Below the pieces are notes generated by a model. It was given only the letters and a program-made list of their open reading frames with translations. It ran no database searches and was not told the origin of the DNA. Position numbers and translations under genes: made by a program. This document shows positions 6,157-13,701 of a stretch of DNA of 16,192 bases, one piece after another (the first letter of the stretch is position 1; each line of letters opens with the position of its first letter). Origin of the DNA: Hungatella sp. UBA3147 (GTDB taxonomy: Bacteria; Bacillota; Clostridia; Lachnospirales; Lachnospiraceae); NCBI GenBank assembly GCA_002365025.1, contig DEYX01000068.1, forward strand, positions 1-16,192. Direction: 5' to 3'.

Positions 6157-6963
6157 ATGAATTTCCCCGCTTTTATAAATCCGATTATTGCGATGGGCAC
6201 AATTAGCATGATTTTTGGACTTGTGCTCAGTTATGCAGGCAAAAAACTTGAAGTACAGGTTGATGAACGCCTGCAGAGAGTTCTCGATGCATTGCCCGGA
6301 GCAAACTGCGCCGGATGCGGCTTCGCGGGCTGTTACTCATTTGCCGAGGCATTGGTAGAAGGTCGCGCCCCATTGAATGGATGCCCTGTCGGAGGAGCCG
6401 GCACGGCCGAAAACATTGCCGCAATTCTTGGGGTTAAGGCTGAATCCTTTGAAAAGCATGTTGCCTTTGTAAAATGCATGGGCTCGGTTGCGGTTGCGCA
6501 CTACAGATACGGCTACCAAGGGATTTTGGATTGCAACGCTGCCGTACAGCTGGCAGGCGGAGGCACAAAGCAATGTACATATGGCTGTATCGGTCTGGCA
6601 AGCTGCGTGAAGCTATGCCAATTCGGTGCCATACGGATTGAAAATAATATTTCGGTGGTTGACCCGTCAAAATGCACCGCTTGCGGTAAATGCCTGCCGG
6701 CTTGCCCCAAGAACCTTATTGAACTGGTTCCAGTATCCTCCAATGTAAGAGTTTCATGTTTCACAAAGGAAAAAGGCAAGGAAGTTAAGCTCCACTGTTC
6801 AGTGGGTTGTATTGGCTGCAAGCTGTGCGAAAAGGTGTGCAATTTCGATGCCATCACGGTTAAGAATAATTTGGCAAAGATTGATTACCAAAAGTGTACA
6901 CAATGTCTGGCTTGTGTTAAAAAGTGCCCTTCAAAGGTTATTACTATCACTCATGAAGAATAA
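6157..6963 (+). CDS. rnfB: Rnf complex subunit RnfB (polyferredoxin)
   Basis: RnfB is the entry point for electrons from reduced ferredoxin. Its 268 residues show an N-terminal membrane anchor (about 8-27), a Fe-S domain with C51, C54, C59 and C76, and then ferredoxin-type sets: C140/C144/C150/C154 with C173/C176/C179/C183, and C214/C218/C221/C224/C228 with C247/C250/C253/C257. The gene has its own GAGGAG site eight bases before ATG. The last position in the operon is the usual clostridial order. Clostridial RnfB proteins vary in cluster number, and the cysteine-rich region 214-257 adds to the basic pair here. No strong terminator is visible directly after the gene. Confidence 0.96.
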   Translation: MNFPAFINPIIAMGTISMIFGLVLSYAGKKLEVQVDERLQRVLDALPGANCAGCGFAGCYSFAEALVEGRAPLNGCPVGGAGTAENIAAILGVKAESFEKHVAFVKCMGSVAVAHYRYGYQGILDCNAAVQLAGGGTKQCTYGCIGLASCVKLCQFGAIRIENNISVVDPSKCTACGKCLPACPKNLIELVPVSSNVRVSCFTKEKGKEVKLHCSVGCIGCKLCEKVCNFDAITVKNNLAKIDYQKCTQCLACVKKCPSKVITITHEE

Positions 6964-7189
6964 ACCATGGCGGCAGGAACCCATGTTCAAGCGGCATCTT
7001 TTTTGCACACTAGAGGCATGTTGACACGGTGGGCAAAGTGAATCTGGTATCATACAGAGATATTGGTTGTTTTGTGAACTGCTATGATGTAATTGGGAAA
7101 ATGGAACTTGAAATATTTGGGATTTAATAGTAGAGTATCAGTGGAGGTGGCAGTTTGTTAAAGTATGCTGAATGAGAGGAAAGAAGTAA
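6964..7189 (+). other. intergenic stretch with no recognised gene
   Basis: This stretch follows the rnf operon. A GTG-started frame of 32 codons at 7029-7127 has no ribosome site and no recognised family. TTGACA at 7021-7026 has no -10 at normal spacing. GGCGGC and GCGGC at 6970-6996 are direct rather than inverted, so they do not form a terminator stem before the T run near 7000. The only clear signal is the ribosome site AGAGGAAAG before the next gene. Confidence 0.4.
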
Positions 7190-7639
7190 ATGAAAATTTA
7201 TGTGGATGCAGACGCCTGCCCGGTAGTTAAAATCGTGGAAAAGATAGCAGAAGAGAATAAGATAGAAGTATGTCTCCTATGCGATACCAATCATGTGCTA
7301 CAGTCCAGTTATAGCGTGATAAAGGTTATCGGTGCTGGCGCAGATGCAGTCGATTTTGCATTGGTTAGCCTGTGTAAATCCGGTGATATTGTGGTAACAC
7401 AGGATTATGGCGTGGCAGCAATGGTACTGGGAAAAGGTGCTTTTGCGATTCACCAATCTGGAAGATGGTATACCAATGACAACATAGATCAACTTCTTAT
7501 GGAGCGGCATATGGCAAAAGCTGCGAGGAGAGCAAAATCCAAACATCATCTGAGCGGACCAAGAAAAAGAACTCTGGAAGATGACAAACAGTTTGAAGAA
7601 TCTTTTCGGAAATTAATCGCCCATGCTGGTGAAAGATAA
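7190..7639 (+). CDS. UPF0178 (YaiI/YqxD, DUF188) family protein
   Basis: The 149-residue protein begins MKIYVDADACPVV, the hallmark of UPF0178, with the conserved acidic pair D6 and D8. It continues with the family segments GADAVDFAL, VTQDYGVAAMVL and RRAKSKHHLSGPRKR. The fold is related to PIN-like nucleases, and the acidic residues could bind metal, but no reaction is established. Length and termini match the family. AGAGGAAAG precedes the ATG. It stands alone between the rnf operon and a decayed GNAT gene, so context gives no further clue. Confidence 0.9.
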   Translation: MKIYVDADACPVVKIVEKIAEENKIEVCLLCDTNHVLQSSYSVIKVIGAGADAVDFALVSLCKSGDIVVTQDYGVAAMVLGKGAFAIHQSGRWYTNDNIDQLLMERHMAKAARRAKSKHHLSGPRKRTLEDDKQFEESFRKLIAHAGER

Positions 7640-7698
7640 GGATCAGACTTTTGACACATAACATGCATTGGCTAATCCAGGCTAAGGAGGTTGATTTT

Positions 7699-7814
7699 AT
7701 GGATAATAGAATTTTGCCAAGTGAATTTCCGGTTTTATCCACAGATCGGTTAGTACTTAGAGAATTAGTTGAAGATGATGCGTAGCTTTTTTAGAAATAA
7801 ACAACAGGATTTAA
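7699..7814 (+). pseudogene. decayed N-terminus of a GNAT acetyltransferase (RimJ/RimL-like)
   Basis: After a perfect AAGGAGG, ATG 7699 opens MDNRILPSEFPVLSTDRLVLR and seven more residues, stopping at TAG 7785. TDRLVLREL..DDA is the typical start of RimJ/RimL-type acetyltransferases. The family sequence continues one frame over as AFLEINNRI, showing a lost or gained base at about 7783, and then stops again at 7814. The acetyl-CoA-binding part is absent. From 7801 to 7947 another frame stays open for about 49 codons without a recognised family. Confidence 0.7.
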
Positions 7815-7931
7815 ATATGTTTTCACTATTACATCAAGATATATTAAAGTGATTCATGTAGGGATAACAGTGGATGTTGATATGGAAACCTCAGATTATC
7901 AGGATTCTATCTCGGAAACGAGGCGAGGAAA

Positions 7932-9245
7932 ATGGAGAAACCAGTGAATACAATACAAAAAATAAAAACTCTGCGGAAGCACCCATTAATTGAATTATTA
8001 AAAAATAACAAAGGGAATCCAAGAACTCTGATTTTGATGGAACCGCTCTGGGGTATTCCGTATAACTTAATTGCACCTTTTGCTACATTATATATGTATA
8101 CGCAGGGAATAACGGACGTTCAAATCGGACTGATTCTATCGGTTGCCATGTTTGTCCAGGTGTTTTTTTCCTTCTTCGGTGGTATCATTACTGATAAGTT
8201 CGGCCGTAAATTTACTACCATGATGGGTGATTTCTTTGGTTGGTGTGTTGCTTGTCTGATATGGTCTGTTTCGGGTAACTTTTGGTTCTTTTTAATTGCA
8301 GTTTTATTTAACAGTTTTGAACAGATCAACCAGACTGCATGGTATTGCCTATTAATTGAAGATGCAGATTCCAAGGATTTATTAGGAATCTACACCTGGG
8401 TAAACATAGGCGGTCTTGTTGCAATCTTTTTTGCACCAATTTCAGGATTGCTGATAAATTCCTTTACCGTGGTTCCGGTTGTCCGTGTTTTATATTTTGT
8501 TTTTGCTGTGAATATGCTGATTAAGGTGATTGTTACTTTTCGGTATTGTGATGAAACCCGGCAAGGGAAGATCCGTATGGCCGAGACGAAAGATACCACT
8601 ATTTTTAAGATGTTATATGAATACAAGGATCTGATACCCAAAGTGCTAATGGACAAAGAGATAATGAAAGTGCTTATTGTCTCTGTAATATTACATATAA
8701 CGAATCTTGTCAGTACCAACTTCTTTAGCTTGTATGTAACACAGAGGTTAGGTATAGCGAACCGTTATCTGGCTTTTTTTCCTATCTTAAATGCGGCAGT
8801 GATGTTGATTTTCATGATTGGAGTGCAGCACCGCTTGGAATCTGTAAAATTCCGGATACCGATGTGGATTGGTCTTGTATTGTATGCTTCATGTTCGATT
8901 CTTCTGATACTGACTCCGGTCGGTGATATGCCTTTTATTATTATTTATGTCTTTGTTGCAGCAGTAGCCAGTGCCCTTGTTATGCCTCGTAAAGATGCCT
9001 TGCTCCAGCTAAATATTAATCCGAAGGAGCGTGCTCGTATTAATGCTTTGATTATGTCCTTTACCATTGCTTTTGCCTCACCTTTTGGATATTTTGCTGG
9101 CTGGTTATCAAGTATTGACCGCCGCCTGCCATTTGTGTTTACATTTTCTATTTTCATCGTGGCAATTATTATCGTTGGCCGTATCCGTGATCCTGAATTC
9201 GGTAAAGATCATGGAGAAGCTGATAATCCTGTGGCTCATGGTTAA
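7932..9245 (+). CDS. MFS transporter
   Basis: This 437-residue protein has about 12 hydrophobic helices, a cytoplasmic N-terminus of about 35 residues and a central loop near 210-245. The loop between helices 2 and 3 carries GGIITDKFGRKFTTMMGD, the MFS motif A. Helix 4-5 (FEQINQTAWYCLLIED) and the late segment MPRKDALLQLNINPKERARINALIM resemble uncharacterised MFS members in Firmicutes. The substrate cannot be told. The ATG follows GCGAGGAAA, and the gene ends with a strong terminator at 9306-9350, so it is a single-gene unit. No clear promoter was found in the AT-rich stretch before it. Confidence 0.88.
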   Translation: MEKPVNTIQKIKTLRKHPLIELLKNNKGNPRTLILMEPLWGIPYNLIAPFATLYMYTQGITDVQIGLILSVAMFVQVFFSFFGGIITDKFGRKFTTMMGDFFGWCVACLIWSVSGNFWFFLIAVLFNSFEQINQTAWYCLLIEDADSKDLLGIYTWVNIGGLVAIFFAPISGLLINSFTVVPVVRVLYFVFAVNMLIKVIVTFRYCDETRQGKIRMAETKDTTIFKMLYEYKDLIPKVLMDKEIMKVLIVSVILHITNLVSTNFFSLYVTQRLGIANRYLAFFPILNAAVMLIFMIGVQHRLESVKFRIPMWIGLVLYASCSILLILTPVGDMPFIIIYVFVAAVASALVMPRKDALLQLNINPKERARINALIMSFTIAFASPFGYFAGWLSSIDRRLPFVFTFSIFIVAIIIVGRIRDPEFGKDHGEADNPVAHG

Positions 9246-9305
9246 CCGTTTCATCGGCAACTTCAGGATTTTTTTATCCGGGGTTGATAAATAACAGAGG
9301 TGTAA

Positions 9306-9350
9306 AATGAACTGCTCCCTGTCAAAAAGTAAGGGAGCGGTTCATTTTTT
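9306..9350 (+). terminator. strong Rho-independent terminator
   Basis: AATGAAC-t-GCTCCCT (9306-9320) pairs with AGGGAGC-g-GTTCATT (9332-9346), a 14-pair stem with one mismatch and an 11-base loop, followed by T through 9350. It serves the MFS gene. The A-rich left flank is short, but the stem could also stop transcripts of the minus-strand RidA-like gene. Confidence 0.92.
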
Positions 9351-9401
9351 CTGGTGAACTCGATGCCTGATCTCCTGGCGTCTTGTAACCCTGTGAACGA
9401 T

Positions 9402-9794
9402 TTAATTAATATGTGCTACTACACGAATTTCAATCAGCTGGTCAGGAAAGGCCATGCCGGACACACCGACCAGGGTGCCGGCTGGTCGGTGATCACCCAC
9501 ATACTCCTTGAAAATACGAATGCACTTTTCAAAATGTTCTTGCGGGTCAGTCAGAAAAATCTCCATCTCAGCGATGTTCGATCTGGCAGCGCCAAATCCA
9601 GCCAGTACACGGTCAAGATTCTCCAGCGTTTGTCTTGTCTGTATCTCGATATCGCCCTCTCCAACAAACGTACCCTGTATATCATGGGAGAATTGACCCG
9701 AAATATATAGAGTGCCGTTAACGCAGTAGCCTTGGGCGATGCCGTGTTCGTCTTCCCATGGAAGACCGTGGTTGTAGGTATTAATATCAGCCAT
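9402..9794 (-). CDS. RidA/YjgF/YER057c family protein without the catalytic arginine
   Basis: The 130-residue protein fits the trimeric RidA fold. It has NGTLYISGQ (about 26-34), QTRQTLENLDRVLAGFGA (about 52-69), the strand MEIFLTD, and the C-terminal IEIRVVAHI. RidA imine deaminases carry an arginine in PARSCV (R105 in E. coli). Here the aligned segment is PAGTLVGV with G106, so classical 2-iminoacid deaminase activity is doubtful and the protein belongs with the non-archetypal Rid groups. The start follows AAAGGAGAG. It is divergent from an HxlR regulator and shares 109 bases of control DNA with two palindromes, so it is probably the regulator's target. Confidence 0.9.
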   Translation of the reverse strand: MADINTYNHGLPWEDEHGIAQGYCVNGTLYISGQFSHDIQGTFVGEGDIEIQTRQTLENLDRVLAGFGAARSNIAEMEIFLTDPQEHFEKCIRIFKEYVGDHRPAGTLVGVSGMAFPDQLIEIRVVAHIN

Positions 9795-9824
9795 TATTAT
9801 CTCTCCTTTACTTTAAAGTGAGAT

Positions 9825-9881
9825 TAGTATATACTAAGCTAAAATAAAAGAATAGTACGCACTATATTGATAGGTACTATT
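9825..9881. promoter_or_regulatory. palindromic operators between ridA-like and hxlR-like genes
   Basis: Two sites share the form TAGT-N4-ACTA: TAGTATATACTA (9825-9836, within a 14-bp perfect palindrome 9824-9837) and TAGTACGCACTA (9853-9864). Their centres are 28 bases apart. A larger inverted repeat pairs AATAGTAC (9851-9858) with GTACTATT (9874-9881). Sites of this kind are expected for dimeric HxlR-type repressors. TATACT on the minus strand (inside the first site) may be the -10 of the RidA-like gene, and TATATT near 9864 the -10 of the regulator. Confidence 0.6.
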
Positions 9882-9903
9882 CGAAAGGATAGTGTATGTA
9901 AAC

Positions 9904-10245
9904 ATGGGCATGGCGGATTTTAATGGCGAATTTAAAAATATTCAGGATACACCTTTTGGTTATACAATGTCAGTGATTGGCGGTAAATGGAAAATGGTTA
10001 TTATATACCTTTTAGCCGAAAAACAACCGGTTCGCTTTAATGAACTGAAAAGACAATTAGGTACTATTACTTTTAAAGTATTGAGTTCTCAATTAAAAGA
10101 ATTGGAGGCGGATGGACTGGTGAACCGGAAAGAGTTTCCTCAGATCCCTCCTAAAGTAGAGTACAGTCTGACAGATAAAGCAGAAACTCTATTACCTGCT
10201 TTGGAAGAGTTGTGTGAGTGGGGAGGTAAAAATCGAAATAATTAA
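9904..10245 (+). CDS. HxlR-family winged-helix regulator
   Basis: A DUF24/HxlR winged helix fills the protein, with VIGGKWKMVIIYLL (helix 1), VRFNELKRQL, the recognition region ITFKVLSSQLKELEADGLV, and the wing YSLTDKAETLLPALEELCEWG. ATG 9904 gives 113 residues. An in-frame GTG at 9892 lies only two bases from AAAGGA, and the ATG 14 bases from it, so the start is uncertain. Many thiol-sensing HxlR proteins have CPVE.TL near the N-terminus. Here the matching segment is TPFGYT and no cysteine precedes the helix, so a simple thiol switch is unlikely. Divergent placement suggests control of the RidA-like gene and itself. Confidence 0.9.
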   Translation: MGMADFNGEFKNIQDTPFGYTMSVIGGKWKMVIIYLLAEKQPVRFNELKRQLGTITFKVLSSQLKELEADGLVNRKEFPQIPPKVEYSLTDKAETLLPALEELCEWGGKNRNN

Positions 10246-10337
10246 AAGTCAGCGGATCATGCCGTTCTAAATGGACTGGCTTGGTCAGGCGTCAGATAAG
10301 AGATAAATTAAAACAATACAGATTAAAAGGAGAATTT

Positions 10338-11684
10338 ATGCAATTTAAAGAATTAAATATTATGCCTGATATTATTAAGGCTTTGGAAAAGGAAAATTAT
10401 AATGTTCCTACACCGATACAGGAAGAGGCAATACCAGTTATATTAAGCGGCAGGGATTTACTTGGTTGCGCCCAGACTGGTACCGGAAAAACAGCTGCAT
10501 TTGCCATACCGACGATTCAGCTTCTCAGTGAAGAAAAAATGCCTCATCGGGCAAAACAAAATATAAGGGCTCTGATCGTAACACCGACGAGAGAGCTCGC
10601 TCTGCAGATTTATGAAAGTTTTAATACTTATGGGAAATTTACCAATTTAAAATGTTGTGTAGTCTTCGGGGGTGTATCACAAAAGCCTCAGGAGGAAAGT
10701 TTAAAACAAGGGGTAGATATACTGGTGGCAACACCAGGAAGGCTATTGGCCTTAATCGATCAAAATATTATAAATATAGAACATATTAAAATATTTATAT
10801 TGGACGAAGCTGACCGTATGCTGGATATGGGATTTATTCATGATGTTAAAAGGATCATTGCCAAAACACCTTTAAAAAAGCAAACATTACTTTTCTCGGC
10901 TACGATGCCGCCAGACATCGCCAAGCTGGCGAGTACGATATTAAAGACTCCTGCAAAAATAGAAATCACTCCGGTATCATCAACAGTGGATACCATCGAG
11001 CAGTATCTGTATTTTGTTGATAAATGCAATAAGAAGGATTTGCTTTTGCACATTCTAAAAGATAAAAACATAGATTCAGCGCTGGTATTTACACGTACCA
11101 AGCACGGGGCGGATCGACTTATGAAGCAATTAGCAAGGAATGGTGTGATTGCGCGGGCGATTCATGGTGATAAATCACAAGGTGCGCGTCAGAGTGCATT
11201 AAACAACTTTAAAAACAAAACATTGCGAATATTGCTTGCAACAGATATCGCGGCAAGAGGAATAGACATAGATGAACTAACCCATGTTATTAATTATGAC
11301 CTGCCAGATATACCGGAGACGTATGTGCATCGTATTGGGCGAACAGGCAGGGCAGGACTTGGTGGAACAGCAATATCTTTTTGCGATTTTGATGAAAAAG
11401 GACAACTTAACGATATTGAAAAATTGATTGGGAAAAAAATAACAGAAATAAAAGATCATCCCTACCCATTAAAGAACAACTTTCCGGCGATAAAGGTTGT
11501 GCAGCCAAGAAGAGATACAGCAAAAACAGCGAAATTGGGTGCATCGCCAAAGAGAGAGTCATTGCATACAGCTTCCATAGATCGTGTTTCATCTTCAAAG
11601 AAAAAGTATCGAATGACAGCAGATGGAACATTAAAAGAAAAAAGGAGTTATAATAAATTTTCAAAGAATGACAAAAAGCGGTAG
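10338..11684 (+). CDS. DEAD-box RNA helicase, RhlE-like
   Basis: The protein has 448 residues from the ATG after AAAAGGAG. A longer frame from 10281 has no ribosome site. All helicase motifs are present: Q motif PTPIQ (24-28), AQTGTGKT (45-52), PTRELA (83-88), TPGR (132-135), DEAD (156-159), SAT (187-189), VFTRT (about 250-254), ARGID (306-310) and HRIGRTGR (331-338). A basic, low-complexity tail of about 60 residues (388-448, ending KFSKNDKKR) should bind RNA. It acts by unwinding RNA in ribosome assembly, decay or cold adaptation, and which of these applies is not shown. A weak promoter candidate is TTGGTC (10281) with TAAATT (10304). A strong terminator follows. Confidence 0.95.
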   Translation: MQFKELNIMPDIIKALEKENYNVPTPIQEEAIPVILSGRDLLGCAQTGTGKTAAFAIPTIQLLSEEKMPHRAKQNIRALIVTPTRELALQIYESFNTYGKFTNLKCCVVFGGVSQKPQEESLKQGVDILVATPGRLLALIDQNIINIEHIKIFILDEADRMLDMGFIHDVKRIIAKTPLKKQTLLFSATMPPDIAKLASTILKTPAKIEITPVSSTVDTIEQYLYFVDKCNKKDLLLHILKDKNIDSALVFTRTKHGADRLMKQLARNGVIARAIHGDKSQGARQSALNNFKNKTLRILLATDIAARGIDIDELTHVINYDLPDIPETYVHRIGRTGRAGLGGTAISFCDFDEKGQLNDIEKLIGKKITEIKDHPYPLKNNFPAIKVVQPRRDTAKTAKLGASPKRESLHTASIDRVSSSKKKYRMTADGTLKEKRSYNKFSKNDKKR

Positions 11685-11733
11685 ATTTGCTCTTCCGTTG
11701 CATTATAGATTATGATGAAGGAAAGAAATATAG

Positions 11734-11778
11734 AAAAAAGGAATGCCGGTGTTTAACTTACGCCGGCATTCCTTTTTT
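11734..11778. terminator. bidirectional Rho-independent terminator
   Basis: AAAAAAGGAATGCCGG (11734-11749) pairs perfectly with CCGGCATTCCTTTTTT (11763-11778). The A run and T run make it usable on both strands: for the helicase on plus, and originally for the minus-strand gene whose last codons lie inside it. Confidence 0.92.
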
Positions 11779-11956
11779 CGATAAAGATAGTAATATATCC
11801 GGTACCTCTTTCATAAATAGCTGATGGCTGTCCTTTTAACGTGACCTTTAGCTGATTCGGCTGTTCCTGCCTCCATTCAATGGACCCCTTGGTGGCGAAA
11901 ATCCTTATGGTTAAGCCATTTGCATAGCCTACTGCATAATCATATCCGTGTGGACC
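11753..11956 (-). pseudogene. C-terminal remnant of a Gfo/Idh/MocA oxidoreductase
   Basis: The minus strand reads about 67 codons ending at TAA (11753-11755). Recognisable pieces are GYANGLTIRIFATKGSIEWR, QEQPNQLKVTLKGQ and IYERGTGY. ATKGS.EW.QE.PN.L is a characteristic C-terminal strand of Gfo/Idh/MocA NAD(P)-dependent sugar or inositol dehydrogenases. A stop codon directly precedes the stretch, there is no start codon, and the NAD-binding domain is missing, so this is a fragment of a gene usually 330-390 residues long. The last codons overlap the terminator stem. Confidence 0.75.
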
Positions 11957-12037
11957 TTAAAATAATTGTTAAAGTCAAAACAGAAGGCATATGCTATATA
12001 TGATGAATTAAAAGCTGTTTGGAGGCAAAGGATCAAA

Positions 12038-13351
12038 ATGACGAAGCTCACTGGCCGAATTGTTCTTCCAGATGATCCCTGTTATGAGATTGCCCGTAGG
12101 GATTACAATACGAGATTCTCAAAGTATCCCCTGGCTATTGTATTCTGCCAGGACACCCAGGATGTAATTAATGCGGTAAAATGGACAAGAGAGAATTGTA
12201 TTTCGTTACGTGCCCGCAGTGGTGGGCACAGTTATGAATCTTTTTCATTATTGAATGATGGAATCGTCATAGATGTAAGCGAAATGGATAAAATCATTTT
12301 TGATGAAACCAATATGGAAGCAACGATCGGAGCCGGAGCCACCCTGTTGCCAATTTACGAGTTCTTATGGGATAGAGGTGTTACTATTCCGGGAGGAACA
12401 TGTCCAAGCGTAGGCATTGCCGGCATTACACTGGGAGGGGGATTCGGCATGCTGACAAGAGAAATGGGCCTGCTTTGTGACAACCTGATAGCAGTCCAGA
12501 TGGTCAATGCAGAGGGAGAAGTAATATGCGCTGACCGATGCACGCATCCTGATCTTTTTTGGGCATCCCGGGGAGGCGGGGGCGGAAACTTTGGGATAGT
12601 AACGTCATTTATTTTTAAGGTTCATCCTATTTCAGATGTTGCCGTTTATAATATCACCTGGGATTGGTCAGATGCCGGAGAGGTCATCAAAGTATGGCAG
12701 TCTTGGGCGCCGTTTGTTGATGAACGGCTGACATCGATTATAGACCTATTTACCAAGGAAGACGGCCGTATTACTTCTGCCGGTGAATTTTTAGGCAATG
12801 AGGAACAACTGAGATGCTTACTTAAACCATTAATTGCCGCAGGCAATCCAATTCAGATAGATATTCAGACAATACCATATATTGAAGCAGTAATAAGATT
12901 TGATGGGGGACTGGGCCCTCATAAGTTTAAAAACACTGGTGCTTTCGTTTATCATAGTTTACCTGATGAGGCAATAGATACCCTGCTTTGCTTTATGGAA
13001 ACTTCCCCCAATAAAGATAACTCCGTTCAATTTCAGAGTCTTTTGGGGGCAGTCAGGGAGATTCCTCCAGATGGAACGGCCTATTACCATCGTGATGCAA
13101 ACTATATCATGCAGTATATAACACGCTGGAAAGATGATAAAGAGAAAGAGCCAAACATACATTGGGTAGAAAATCTAAGAAGAGCCATGTTAAAATATGT
13201 AAATGGAACCTACGTCAATTGGCCTGATGTTTTTATCAAAGACTGGCCCAACGCATATTATGGTTCCAATTATCAGGAACTAGTTCAAATTAAATGCAAA
13301 TACGACCCGGAAAATATATTCCATTTTAAGCAGAGTATATGTCCGGATTAG
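12038..13351 (+). CDS. FAD-linked oxidoreductase, berberine-bridge-enzyme type
   Basis: This 437-residue flavoprotein has an N-terminal PCMH FAD domain (about 25-195) and a C-terminal BBE domain ending NAYYGSNYQELVQIKCKYDP, then ENIFHFKQSICPD. H64 in RSGGHSYESF is the expected 8-alpha-histidyl FAD link, and C122 in GGTCPSVGIAGITLGGGFG matches the cysteine that binds FAD C6 in bicovalent members. Both are present 58 residues apart. Such enzymes oxidise sugars, alcohols or complex metabolites and give hydrogen peroxide or pass on electrons. The substrate is unknown. ATG 12038 follows GGAGG and AAAGGA. A TTG frame from 11966 has no ribosome site. No signal peptide is seen, so it should be cytoplasmic. 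It has no operon partner. Confidence 0.92.
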   Translation: MTKLTGRIVLPDDPCYEIARRDYNTRFSKYPLAIVFCQDTQDVINAVKWTRENCISLRARSGGHSYESFSLLNDGIVIDVSEMDKIIFDETNMEATIGAGATLLPIYEFLWDRGVTIPGGTCPSVGIAGITLGGGFGMLTREMGLLCDNLIAVQMVNAEGEVICADRCTHPDLFWASRGGGGGNFGIVTSFIFKVHPISDVAVYNITWDWSDAGEVIKVWQSWAPFVDERLTSIIDLFTKEDGRITSAGEFLGNEEQLRCLLKPLIAAGNPIQIDIQTIPYIEAVIRFDGGLGPHKFKNTGAFVYHSLPDEAIDTLLCFMETSPNKDNSVQFQSLLGAVREIPPDGTAYYHRDANYIMQYITRWKDDKEKEPNIHWVENLRRAMLKYVNGTYVNWPDVFIKDWPNAYYGSNYQELVQIKCKYDPENIFHFKQSICPD

Positions 13352-13362
13352 CAGTGACTTAA

Positions 13363-13560
13363 AAATATAATAATGTTTCTCTGATACTTGAGTATGCTTT
13401 TAGCGAACTTAACTTACATCGGGTATTCTTAAATGTGTTCTCGTTTAATAAAAGAGCAATTAAACTCTACGAGAAAATGGGATTTATGCATGAAGGAGTT
13501 TTACGTCAGGTGTTCTATCGTGGCGGAGATTGGCATGACATTGTTATAATGAGCATCTAA
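13363..13560 (+). pseudogene. C-terminal remnant of a GNAT acetyltransferase
   Basis: A 65-codon frame after an in-frame stop has no start codon before its conserved part. It reads EYAFSELNLHRVFLNVF, then NKRAIKLYEKMGFMHEGVLR and DWHDIVIMSI to the stop. This is the end of a GNAT domain of the RimL-like type, from strand 4 onward (N..AI.LYEK.GF..EG.LR), and includes part of the acetyl-CoA-binding region. About 110 N-terminal residues are missing. It starts 12 bases after the BBE gene stop, so a rearrangement probably placed it there. Confidence 0.8.
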
Positions 13561-13591
13561 AAAACGAATATTTTTCTATTAGTTAAAATAG

Positions 13592-13642
13592 GCCTCCGCA
13601 GGAAGTCACAGACAAAATCGACTTTATAAGCGGAGGCTTTTT
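13592..13642 (+). terminator. Rho-independent terminator with long loop
   Basis: GCCTCCGC (13592-13599) pairs with GCGGAGGC (13630-13637), followed by five T. The 30-base loop has a smaller pairing, AAGTC with GACTT. It insulates the GNAT remnant and flavoprotein gene from the MarR operon. Confidence 0.8.
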
Positions 13643-13701
13643 GCTTGGGAAGTACTATTAAGCATGATATCTCCTTTTTATTGATAATCTTACAATATTG
13701 C

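Noticed and set aside
6977..6990. GAAC-CCAT-GTTC as a second LexA-type site
   Set aside because: Only the GAAC/GTTC arms fit. The outer C and G and the inner purine/pyrimidine pattern are lacking, and no promoter overlaps it.
6970..7005. Possible terminator after rnfB, with GC-rich words before a T run
   Set aside because: GGCGGC and GCGGC are in the same orientation and cannot pair. Only GAAC/GTTC gives a four-pair stem, and it is not next to the T run.
7029..7127. A 32-codon GTG-started frame between rnfB and the UPF0178 gene
   Set aside because: It has no ribosome site, no recognised motif and no conserved-looking segment.
7699..13560. The two GNAT fragments as halves of one gene split by a 5.6-kb insertion
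   Set aside because: The N-terminal piece looks RimJ-like and the C-terminal piece comes from another RimL-like branch. The interval carries genes on both strands with several terminators, and no target duplication or mobile-element ends are seen.
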